Part shown: piece after piece, positions 11,573 through 22,600 of the stretch
Numbering within the stretch: position 1 is the first letter of the stretch
How the letters are laid out: each line of letters opens with the position of its first letter
NCBI RefSeq assembly: GCF_000005505.3
Contig: NC_016131.3
Coordinates: 58,079,355-58,143,354 of the forward strand
DNA length: 64,000 bases
From: Brachypodium distachyon
Taxonomy: Eukaryota; Streptophyta; Magnoliopsida; Poales; Poaceae
Direction of reading: 5' to 3'
Made by a program: the position numbers and the translations under genes
The notes under the pieces: generated by a model
The model's database searches: none
Told to the model about the DNA's origin: nothing
Seen by the model: the letters and a program-made list of their open reading frames with translations, nothing else

Positions 11573-14291
11573 ATGGCGGAGCGCATCGAGGAAGGGGGGG
11601 AAACCGCCGCCAAGCGAGCCAAGCTCTGCCCCACCGGCGCCGGCGTCGGCGAGGAGGGGGAGGGGGAGGACCGCCTGAGCGCGCTGCCCGACGACATCCT
11701 CCTCCACATCCTCAACAGCCTCGGCAACGCTGAAGCCGCCGCCCGGACCAGCGTGCTCTCCCGCCGCTGGCGCCGCCTCTGGGCGCTCCTCCCGGTGCTC
11801 CACTTCTTCTTCCGCGCCCGCCACGATAAGGTGCCCGCCGCCCTCACCGCTCTCGACGCCGCCCACGCCGCTCTCGATGCCGCCCACACCGACGGCGAGG
11901 CAACGCCGCCTCTCCGCAGGCTCGGCGTTATCGTCTCGCGCTCCTCCGCGGAATCCCTCCAGGCCTGGCTCCCCATCGCGGCCCGCCGCCTCGCCGGCGA
12001 CCTGACCTTAATTGAGCTGAATAATGAGGAGGAAGGGGACGAGCCCCCCTGCGGCGGCGGCGCCTTTGAGCTGCCCTGCTTCGAGAAAGCCACCCAGATC
12101 TGGCTCGACCTGGTTCGAGGGTTTCACAGCCTCGCCATGCCGCCTTCCGGCGTGTTCGTCCGGCTCACCGATTTCCACCTAGACGGCGCCCAGCTGCACG
12201 GTCCTTGCGCGCTCGGCGAAGCCGTCTCCTCGCCGCGGTGCCCGTCCCTGCAGAGACTCACCGTCAGCAGTGTCGGAGGCCTCGGCAATCTTGCCATCCA
12301 CTCTGCGTCTCTCCTGGAAATAGAGCTCAGTGGATCTGAACTGCAGCAGCTGACTGTCGCCGCTCCGGCACTCGAAAAGTTAACTGTTTTACACTGCTTC
12401 GATGGCGTGAGTGAGCCGGTTGCCGACATCTCAGCCCCTCAACTGGCATCACTCACGTGGAGAGATGCTTATGATCCAATGTCTGTCCAGTTTGGCGAGA
12501 TGAGCAATCTGCAATGGCTGGGCACCTCCTTTTTCCTTGTGTATGGACACCCTGGCTTTGAACGCAATCGTGACTCTGCGAGGCTGTTGCGGCACTTTGA
12601 GGCCGTCCACACTCTTTCTCTACTGCTGGCACATATGTGGATGAGTATCGAGGTAAATATGGAGTTCAAGTTAAGTAATGTGCTATGTTGTTATTTTTCC
12701 AATATGTGTGGCATGTGCATCTTCTAGATTAAGGAACAATGATGCGGAATACACGCTTATTTTTTTTCTGCTTCTGAATAACTACACAAAGGTTATCCAC
12801 TATCATCTCACGCACTGCATATTTTAATTCTAATACTTAGGCTGATGAAATCTGAAGTACGGAATAGTCTATTGCAGTTTCTTTTACTAGCTAGGCTGAG
12901 CTTGTTACTTATGCTAATCTCTTTGTAGAAAATGGGATGTTTGTGTCCATTTCTTTTCTTTTTTTGAGGAAAGGGTTTGTATCCATTTCAAACTCTTACA
13001 TATTATTATTTATTTATTTATTTATTATTATTATTCACTTTGTATGAACCTACAGGACATGCATGATCCTGATTACTTGATGGAAGAGATGACAAGGCTC
13101 CCTGACATTAGATTCTTGACCTTGATTCTTTTGACAACTGGACATTCTTTTGGAGCCAGCTCATTCCATGTTTTCAGGATGTGTACTGGTATAAAAAAGC
13201 TGATGCTAACATTTAAAAGTCGTAAGGAGTGTGAGGTAAAGCTATTGTTGACTTTTTTTATCTACTGCCACATAACACCTTTTTATCTGATGCATTGCAT
13301 TTCTTGGCACACCTAGGCATTCCCTGCGACTCATACTACCCTAGGTGTTAGTTCAGCAGTGATACTTTCCTCCCAAAGTTTATCTGTGGCTAGTATGGTT
13401 CCATCTCCCAACAAAGCTATAGCTGGGCTAGCCCACCTGGTCATCTCGCAGGGCTATGCTCTGGTTAGCTATACGTTTGGTTCGATGTGCTTTGCCAGCA
13501 AGAGTTCATGGAGATCGTGGGCTGTGGATGGCTCGGTGGAGTTTCTTTCCAATCTTGCCATCGAGAGCGAGTCAATTTGGCTCTCCCTCAGGAGCAAGCT
13601 TTTCCTTGCCCATAGCGCCAATATCTCCCTCAAAAGCTAGAAATTATTTTAGATACCAAACAACAAACCTAGCTAAGCTAGGCTTTAACTGATTTTGCTC
13701 TAAAAGCAAACAGACCCTGTATGCCTTAGGCATCTCCCAGTGAAAACATTGCTTTTCAATTTTGAAAAAAGCGGCATACTAGTTGGGTTTGTCGTAGGTT
13801 TCACTTTTTGAAGATTGTCAATCTGTTGGAAATATATAGGCAGTGGATAGAAAATTGTCTGTTATTCCATACATGGCAGGCAGGGCTCAAGTTTTTAAGG
13901 TTCAAGGGATAATAGTGCTATGATTACTGGAATGTGTTCATGTAAAGGTTGCGTTGTAACAAAGCCCAAGGGTCAATTGGACATCTTGAGTATGGGTTGT
14001 CGGTAGCACTATACCTATGTATCTCTGTAAATTTTATCATAATATCCCTTGTACCACTCTCTTTGCACAGAGAAATCAAGGTTGGCCTCAAAATAATTTC
14101 AAGCCGGTACACTTTTGTAAATGTTGTTGATGAGATATCTCCAAGCAATCAGGCGGTCCTACAGTTTCCAGTTCTGTTTCTTGTTTATCAGTTAAACTTT
14201 CTAAGTTGGTGTCTCCCCATTTCAGGTGGCAACAGCGTGTGCATCAGGTTGCATTTGTGATCAACCTACAAACTGGAAAACCGAGGACTGA
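11573..14291 (+). CDS. F-box/FBD protein, copy 2 (truncated tail)
   Basis: Exons 11573-12652, 13056-13235 and 14226-14291, all phase 0, encode about 441 residues. The start (MAERIEEGG) matches the context of copy 3, although the frame is open upstream to 11441. The F-box spans about residues 35-75 (LPDDILLHIL, then LSRRWRRLWALLP). A leucine-rich middle follows, and exon 2 encodes the conserved YLMEEMTRLPDIRFL block. Exon 3 begins like copy 3 (CICDQPTNWKTE) but hits TGA after 21 codons, removing the ~85-residue FBD tail kept in copy 3. The second intron holds a ~330-bp insertion absent from copy 3. Its ancestral promoter lies 4.7 kb upstream beyond an insertion. It may be a pseudogene or use a new promoter. 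Confidence 0.72.
13392..13720. mobile_element. Insertion in intron 2 of F-box copy 2
   Basis: The flanks tatctgtgg and ccttaggcatctcccag are adjacent in copy 3 (17640-17680) but separated by about 330 bp here. The right end (acagggtctgtttgc on the complement) resembles the start of hAT-type MITEs. The left end does not pair with it well, and no target-site duplication is certain. It holds no gene. Confidence 0.5.
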
Positions 14292-14443
14292 ACAATCGTT
14301 CCACAAGAGCAAAATCATGTTTAGTTCCTGACAAAAAAATTATTTCATGTTCAACTTGATGTAAGTTGCACCAGTTGATATTGAGTAGTTCAATTGTAGG
14401 TTAGAACTTCCTTTTTAACTCCAAAAAAAGATGTAAACTATTA

Positions 14444-14680
14444 CTCCCTCCGTTCCGTAATATAAGGCGTCCACGCATTTCGAGGTCCAACTTTGACCAT
14501 CAATTAGACTAACAAAATGTGAATTATGTGTTATAAAAATTATACCACTAGATTCATATCTGAAAGAAGTTTTGGACGGTATAATTTTTGTAATATATAA
14601 TTCACATTTTGTTGGTCTAACTGGTGGTCAAAACAAAATCTTGAAATGCGTGCGTGTCTTATATTATGAAACGGAAGGAG
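14444..14680. mobile_element. Stowaway MITE (237 bp)
   Basis: Termini CTCCCTCCGTTCCGTAATAT and its imperfect complement (atattatgaaacggaaggag) flank an almost fully palindromic element, bordered by TA on both sides. This is the standard Tc1/Mariner-derived Stowaway layout. It lies between F-box copies 2 and 3 and interrupts homology to the 3' flank of copy 1, so it inserted after the tandem duplication. Confidence 0.9.
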
Positions 14681-14899
14681 TACATGATTTGAATGGTTGC
14701 CAGGATATCAGATTATTTGAACAGCTAAAGTGTCGTGTCATCTTTAGTATGGACTGGACTCTGTTGACACATTTTGCAATTCAGCGAAACGTCTATGAAT
14801 TCATAAGCCTACAGCCTAGGGCCGACGAAGGTCTCACCTTGGGAGTGCTCCAAACGTTGCTTTCATTCCCCCGCTTATAATTTGCCCTTCAATTAGCTC

Positions 14900-15887
14900 T
14901 AAAATTACGACAGAAATGACGCCACGCCATCTCCCGAACCAATCGCGAACTCTCCTGTTCTCCTACCTTATGAACGGGTTCCGTTCTCTCTATGTCCGAC
15001 TCCCCCACCTGAGCCATCGCGAACGCTCCTGACGCCCCCACCCCCGACCCCACCCCTTGAACGGGGCCTTGCTCTCTCTACCTCCTCCCCCATCACCATA
15101 TTTGGAGTCGAGCGCTTAATACATGACTAGAAATCGAATTTTTTGAGTCTCTTCTGACAAAAGAAGTTTGTTCAAGATCGAAAGACTGCTCTTGAGAGAC
15201 TAGGTTGATAGTAGCAGTAGCGTGTCTTCAGTTGAGGATAGCTGTTTTGGTGGAGGCTAGGTGACCAACGAGGCTGTGCAAGCCCCCCCCCCCCTAAGAT
15301 TCAAGAATTACACCTAAGTCCCCACTTTCTTATACTAACAACGCATTTTTATGCTTTGCCCCCCGCCCCCAATAACAGTATTTTCTACTCTACTCTCTCG
15401 CCTCGCATATAAATTTTCCTACCTCTGCCCTCGATAGTTATGAGTTCTTTATGGCGGTTCAGAATAGGAAAATTCCTCTCTTCCATCTAGGGTTCCTCCA
15501 TCGCCGCCACCCTTAGATCTCCACCCTCATCGACTGCCGCCGCCGCCACCCAAAGATCCGCCGTCATCGACTCCTGCCGCCGACCTCATAACGTCGACTC
15601 TGCCTCTTAGATCCACCATCATCGACTCCTGTCGCCGCCGCCGCCCCCTTAGATCCACCATCATCGACTCCTGCCGTCGCCGCCATCCCTCGGATCCTCG
15701 ACTCCTGCCTCCGCTGCCACTCCTCAGATCCTCGACTCCTGCCGCTGCCGCTGCCACCATCCCTCAGATCGTCGACTCCTCCCCTCTCCCGACACAATCC
15801 ATGACCAATTGACCTTATTCGCCGGATAAGGGGCAACCGTTCGCTTCCTTGGCCAAAGAGGCGACCGACCGACTCAACTCCTCATCA
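14900..15887 (+). promoter_or_regulatory. Promoter and leader of F-box copy 3
   Basis: The region upstream of the copy 3 start has a TATA-like box (atataaat, 15407-15414) and then a long C-rich leader. It contains a minisatellite at 15515-15785, and the final ~90 bases run ggataaggggcaacc through ggccaaagagg to the ATG at 15888. The whole block is related to the orphaned block at 6116-6855. That conservation supports a real regulatory and leader function. The transcription start is not determined. Confidence 0.55.
15515..15785 (+). repeat. Minisatellite in the F-box copy 3 leader
   Basis: Tandem, imperfect units of roughly 35-50 bp contain atcgactcctg, then GCC-rich triplets, then cttagatccaccatc or a cctcagatcctc variant. 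There are about six units. The related orphan leader at 6.7 kb has essentially a single unit, so the array expanded in this copy only. It lies downstream of the TATA-like box, so it would be transcribed as 5' leader. Confidence 0.7.
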
Positions 15888-18512
15888 ATGGAGGAAGGGA
15901 GAGAAACTGCTGCCAAACGAGCCAAGGACTGCCCCAGCCCCACCAGCGCCGGCGAGGAAGGGGGGGAAGACCACCTCAGCGCGCTGCCCGACGACATCCT
16001 CCTCCGCATCTTCCACACCCTCGGCAGCGCCGAAACCGCCGCCCGGACCAGCGTGCTTTCCCGCCGCTGGCTCCGCCTCTGGGCGCTCCAACCGGCGCTC
16101 AGCTTCTTCTTCGGCGCCCGGCACGACAAGGTGCCCGCCGCCCTCGCCGCTCTCGACGCCGCCCACGCCGCTCTCGATGCCGCCCGCGGCGACGACGACG
16201 AGGCGACGCCGCCGCTCCGCTTCCTCGTCGTCTTCGTCTCGCGCTCCTCCGCGGAATCCCTGCAGGCGTGGCTTCCCATCGCCGCCCGCCGCCTAGCCGG
16301 CGACCTCCACTTCATAGAGATTCCGCGACATGAGGAGGAGGAGGAGGGGGACGAGGCCGCCCGCGACGGCGGCGCCTTTGAGCTGCCCTGCTTCGAGAGA
16401 GCCACGGCGATCTCGCTCGAACTGGTCCGGGGGTTTCACGGGCTCTCCCTGCCGCCTACCGGCGTGTTCGCGCGGCTGACCAATTTCCACCTGGACGGCG
16501 CCCGGCTGCACGGTCCTTGCACGCTCGGCGAAGCCGTCTCCTCGCCGCGTTGCCCGACCCTGCGGAGACTCTCCATCGTCAGTGTCGGGGGCATCGGCAA
16601 TCTTGCCGTGCACTCTGACTCTCTCCTGGAAATGGAGCTCAAAGGATGTGAACTGCAGCAGCTGACTGTCGCTGCTCCGGCGCTCATAAAGTTAACCGTG
16701 TTCCTCTGCTTCAGTAGCGCCACTCGGCCGGTTGCCGACATCTCAGCTCCTGAACTGGTGACACTTGGGTGGAGAGATGCTTATGATCCAACGTCTGTCC
16801 ACTTTGGCGAGATGAGCCAACTGCAATGGCTGGGCACCTCCTTTTTCATTGTATATGGACAGCCTGGCCTTGCACAAAATCTTGACTGCGCGAGGCTGTT
16901 GCAGCACTTTGAGGCCGTCCAGGCTCTTAACCTAGTGCTGGCATATATGTCGAGTATGGAGGTAAATATGCAGTTCAATTTAAGGAATTTGACATTTGGT
17001 TATTTGTCCAATATGTGTGGCCTGTGCATCATGTAGATAAAGGAACAAAATGCGAAATTCTCGGTTGTTTTATTTATTTTTCCTGCTTCTGAGTAATTAG
17101 CACAAAGGTTATCCAGTATTATCGCGCACACTACACATTTTGATTCTATTACTTAGGCTGGTGAGATCTGAAGTACTCTATTGCAGTTTCTTTTACTAGC
17201 TAGGCTGAGCTTGTTACTGATGCTAATCACTGTGGAAAATGGGATGTTTGTGTCCATTTCAAATTCTTAAATATTGATACTATTTTTATTCACACTTTGT
17301 ATGAACCTACAGGGCATGCAGGACCATAATTACTTGATGGAAGAGATGACGAGGCTCCCTGACATTCGATTCTTGACCCTGTTTCTTTTGACAACTGGGC
17401 ATTCTTTTGGAGCCAGCTCATTCCATGTTTTCAGGATGTGTACTGGTATAAGAAAGCTGATGCTGACATTTAATAATCCTACGGACATGGAGGTAAAGCT
17501 ATTCTTGACTTCTTTTTTTATCTACTGCCACATAAGACAATGTGCATTGCATTTCTTGGCACACTTAGCCTTTATCTACGAGTCATACTAATACTCCCCT
17601 AGGTGTTAGTTCGATACTGATACTTTCCTCCGAAAGTTTATCTGTGACTTTTATATATATACCTTAGGCATCTCCCAGTGAAAACACTGTTTTCAAGTTA
17701 GACAAAGGTGCCATACTAGTTGGGTCGGTAATAGTTTTCACTCTTTGAAGATTGTCAATCTTTTGGAAATATATAGGCAGTGGATTGAAAATTGTCCTTT
17801 ATTCCATACATTGCAGGGCTCGAGTTTTTAAGGTTCAAGGGATAATAGTACTATGATTACTGGAATGTGTTTTCTAAAGGTTCCATTGTAACAAAGCCCT
17901 AGGTTCAATTGGACATCTTTTGAGTATGGGTTGCCGGTGGCACTATACCTATGTATCTGTGTAAATTATATAATAATATCCCTTGTACAACTCTCTTTGC
18001 ACAGAAAAATCATATTTGTGCTACAACTATAGATTGCCTCAAAATAATTTCAAGCCGGTGCTCTTTTGTAAATTTTGTTGATGAGATATCACGAAGCAAT
18101 CAGGCAGTCGTAGAGTTTCCAATTCCGTCTCTTGTTTGTGTCATAAAGCTATATCAGTTAAACTTTCTAAGCTGATGTCCCCCCATTTCAGGTGCCTACT
18201 GAGTGTGCATCAGGTTGCATCTGTGATCAACCTACAAACTGGAAAACTGAGGAACTTGTGCTGAGGCGCCTTGAAGACATAGAAATACAATATTTCCCAG
18301 GAACTGAAAATGATTTTGCTCTTGTGGAACGACTGTTCAGTTGGGCAGCAGTGGTGAAAACAGTGACAATAAGTTTCAATCGATCAATCACTGGAAGTAT
18401 GGCCAACGAGTTCTGCCAGAGGATACTAGGTTTCTCCAGGCCAGAAATATGTGTGAAATTTTATGTGTACCATAACATCTGCCAGAGGGTTTTGTATGTT
18501 CCAGAAGACTAA
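15888..18512 (+). CDS. F-box/FBD protein, copy 3 (intact)
   Basis: Exons 15888-16961, 17313-17492 and 18192-18512, all phase 0, give about 524 residues. The F-box lies near residues 29-70 (LPDDILLRIF, then LSRRWLRLWALQP). The middle contains leucine-rich segments (FHLDGARLHGPCTLGEAV, LQQLTVAAPALIKLTV). Exon 2 encodes YLMEEMTRLPDIRFLTL. Exon 3 encodes the FBD-type tail (CICDQPTNWKTEELVLRRL, GTENDFALVERLFSWA), ending VLYVPED. F-box/FBD proteins are predicted SCF substrate receptors acting in nucleus or cytoplasm; the substrate is unknown. This is the only copy of the three with full domain structure and an attached promoter, and it is the reference for the lesions in the others. Confidence 0.85.
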
Positions 18513-19698
18513 GGTGCCATCTTGTCGCTTGGTGTTGCACTGGTTATGCTAGTTTTTTTTATTAAAATGGTCATATGTCATAGTTTTCTTCCTTGTATCA
18601 GCTGCACTCTATGCAAAGTTGCAAACATCGAAATGCTACTGGTCGTTCGAATTGTACAATGTTATCATGGTTCTTTTAAATATTGTTTACATAAAGAGGT
18701 TTAAACGTTATGCACAAGCTCCATGTGTGCGAGATCCAAATGACATGATATGACAGCAGAGTTGTGTTTGGACAGTTCTCTAGATGACCATGCTGTAGTG
18801 TGCAGGTGTTGATAAAAAATTTGTTTCTGCATCATTTCTACTCTACATGTTATCTGTACAACTACAATCTATGTATTTTTCAATTCATATATGATACTGA
18901 GGTATTTCTCCATTCTAATTTTATGGTTAGGTTCTAGCTTGGCTTATGATTATGATGCTACAACATACCAATGTGCCATACTGCAATTTACCTCCAGCGC
19001 ATACTTACAAAGTATGTTAGAGGCCAAATTGAATATTTATCTTCTCAATAGAAGAACACAACGCATTGAGATATTATTTTGGCCAAATAAATAATGAATA
19101 ATACAACAAAAGATTATTTAGTGGCAACAGCAATAGCAACATAGAGCTACACCTGATTCCTACTTGTTGAAGAGATAATTTCAGCTTTATCTACAGCTAA
19201 TCCTATAATCGTATGTTACACACAAAATGCCACCAACATTCCCAAAACAGAGATCACCCATGCTTTCATGGATCTCCCTCATTCAGCAGCATTAATTGTC
19301 AGCATACTGTGAGTCTTGACAGGCTAGCAGACATGTCATCACCACTATTCACAAGAACGCCATAAATATCTATACAAATTCATATGATGCAACTGCTACA
19401 CAAATTGTTGGAAGTCGAGATGGCTGCCGCAAAACTTTGATGACTTTCATCACCTGTCTGTTAGTGCAAATAGGGATCTTCAGGGAAGCAGTATTCCTTC
19501 CACTGTTATCACACGCCGCTGATCCTTAGAATCCTAGCTGCACGAGGTTTTTTTCCATCTTAAAGCTTTCCATTCTTTCTCTGGTATCATTTTACAAGGC
19601 GAGTTCATCAGGCCTTCATTTGATGTATTGTGCAAAAGAACTGTGCACCTGAACAAGATCCCAGATATAAGCGGTGTTCCCCCATTGCATGCCACACC
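18513..19698. other. Intergenic space between convergent genes
   Basis: Between the stop of F-box copy 3 and the stop of the minus-strand kinase gene. It is AT-rich and should contain both 3' UTRs. No coding frame or structured repeat stands out. Confidence 0.5.
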
Positions 19699-22600
19699 TT
19701 ATATGTTTAGAACAGAACCTCTCCCATTAGGCCTTGGCAGTGGACTAGGCTGAGGATTTGCAATCGGAAAATGCATGGGGTTCGTCAAGATGGCGAAAGA
19801 ACTAGGATTGGAGGCTAAACCTAAAGGCTGAGGCGGAAAATTAGGGGTGACGTCCTGCATTGTTAGCGGAGTCAATCGAAAAGCTGACGACTCGAAAGGC
19901 CTAACATTGTTTGTCTCACTGGCAAAACAACAATGTAAGGTATGTCAGGAATAGAAAATGAAAATCAGCTGTGTGAACAGACTTTAAATTAACAATAAAT
20001 GAAACGGAGGTACTCACCCTATGGTATTTTTTGTTTTCCCACCTGGATCACTCCTTGAGGATGTTTTGTCTCGGAATCCATATCCATTATCCTGTTATAC
20101 AGAGGTGAAATTATATGCATGCCGGCCTATTTGTCGAAGGGGCGGTACAGGAAGAAACAGACTTACATTGACTTTAATTCCCGCAAAGGCATATATGGAA
20201 CCATGTTTGCTGTAGTGGCTTGAATTCCGGATAAATGGATGGTCCAACAACTCGATTGCAGCTGGCCTCTCCGCTGCATTCCTCTTGAAGCAGCATTGCA
20301 GAAAATCTTGTCCCTCATGGGATAAATTTTCAGGAATCGGTGGGTCTTTATGCAAAACCTTAAACATTGCAGCAGGCTGCAGAACAGAAAAGGTTCCTTA
20401 GAACAGTGTTTTAGAACATAAAGTTATCATGATGTTGATACCCAGATTACCAAGTTGTCAATGATAAATACGGAGTAACTGTGAAAAAACGACACTTATG
20501 TTAACTTCTGAAACTATCTTCGTTATCTAGTGTTTACTGGACAGCATATTCAGACCCTTTTAGCCCCAATTTTCTTGTTCCAGACCTTACATGGGAGTAC
20601 GAGAACAAAGACTTCAAGCTGTCAAAGTTTGTAGTTTGTAGTTTTTAGTTGTTAGTAGTTTTTAGTGTGTAGTGTTTTTTTTTCTCTCTTCTTTTTCCTT
20701 TCTTTCTTTTGGTTTTTTTGGCCTTTGCCTTTGTTTTGTTGCCTGTACTTGCGCTTTTTGCGCCCTTCTTCTTAATGAAAAAGACACGCCGCTCGGCGTG
20801 TTCAAGAAAAAAAAAGACTTCAAGCTGTCAAAACTCAAACTTTGTGTAACATAAACCTTTTCTATGAGCACATCAGACATTTATTTCCATGATTACAACT
20901 TTAATGAGCACTCAGATGGCTGCATCTATATATATAACAACATGCAAGATGGGTTACAGATGTAATGACCATGTAAGTGAGATTAGCAGTGAAAAATTGT
21001 ATTTTCGAACTAATATTTTCGTCTGGGTGAATTGCTCCATTAAATGATTTATCTTCCTCGCTAAAGGATATTATTTTTCAAACACAAGGCAAAGTCATGA
21101 AATGCATTAGTAAGCTTACTGTAAAGCTAAACGCTCCAAGTTATTACCCCTTCAAGATCACTCCAAGGAGGTTTTCCATCAAACATCTCAATGATGGTGC
21201 AACCAAGACTCCAGATATCAACAGCAAGATCATAGCCTACATCTTTAGATAGTGTAGCCTGAACCATCTGCAAAAAAAGAAACAGACTATATTTCAATGA
21301 GCATATAGAACAACAAATGTGTATAGCTCCAACTCCAAGCATGTTAAATTGTTAATTAACCCGAACATGAATATAAACATTAAAGTCCTAAAATACTTTA
21401 TTGGTCTTGTTTGTAACATGACAACTTGATTCCCATTAGGGACCTAATAAGCTGCCAGAGCAGGTATGGATTAGAGAAATGCAGTGATATGGAGGTTGTT
21501 TTAGCCTTTCAGATCATATCTGTCATGCTAAAGCCAACTAGTTGCATAATCGTCTTCCAAGTTGTGAGGTAGATATATAAAAAAGTACGACGAGTACCAA
21601 TGTTGTCACTTCAACTAAATGCACACAAAGAAATAACAGGAAGTGTTCCGCTTTCTTTTGTTACATAAACCGAGTTTGAGGCTGTAACAGCCCACATGCT
21701 TTCGATAGCATATACTTTTACTTTACAATACAATGTCAGTATATATGCGAAACATGAAATCAGATGTATGCAATCCAGTAGAAGCTAAATATGAACTTGA
21801 CGCAAAGATGGGCTTGGCCACATGTGGCGGTATAAGGTTAAGCAAAGCAATTACATGGAAGGAATATCTGTGCATACCTCTGGAGCCATCCAATATGGTG
21901 TTCCCTTCAATGAAAGATTTGGGGCTGCAGTACTTAACTGGTAAAAACAGAAAATAGTGTCAGCACTCAGCAGTACATGACAGATCAGAATATCAGATAC
22001 ATAGGAAATGTTTCAAATGATTTTATAGAAAACCATGCTCCCAAAAGTTGTGGAGTTGTCCTTCTCCTAACAAAATTATTGTGGATGATACAATAGCACA
22101 GCAAAACAAAGCTGTATAACAAATAATTCTGCAAATAAGGAACCCAACCATACATCCGTAATGATAAATTCTAATGAAAAGGCAGTGCTTCTGCCAGTTC
22201 CAGGGGGCACAATCAACTAACAGCAACACACAGAAAAATGTCATCAAATGCTACAGATGAATAAAATTCAGTTGGACTTCAGTGACAAATAACGTAAAAA
22301 ATGATGCAAGTTATGCACTTAATTAATTGCTTCAATTAGTGTTCAACCAATGTTCTGTTAGTGTGCCTCAAATAAATAGACACAGCAGTAGTACCATGTG
22401 AAAAAAATGCTTTTAAACTGTGCAAGGATATACTCACATGCGTAGCCATCCCAAAGTCAGCCAATTTCACTACACCATTAATATCAACTAGCAGATTTGC
22501 TCCTTTGATATCCCTGTAGGAGTAGATTCACTTACTTTTACATGCACGACATAAATTAATATTAATTGTGGAAGTGCATAGGAACAAAAACTATTGGAGC

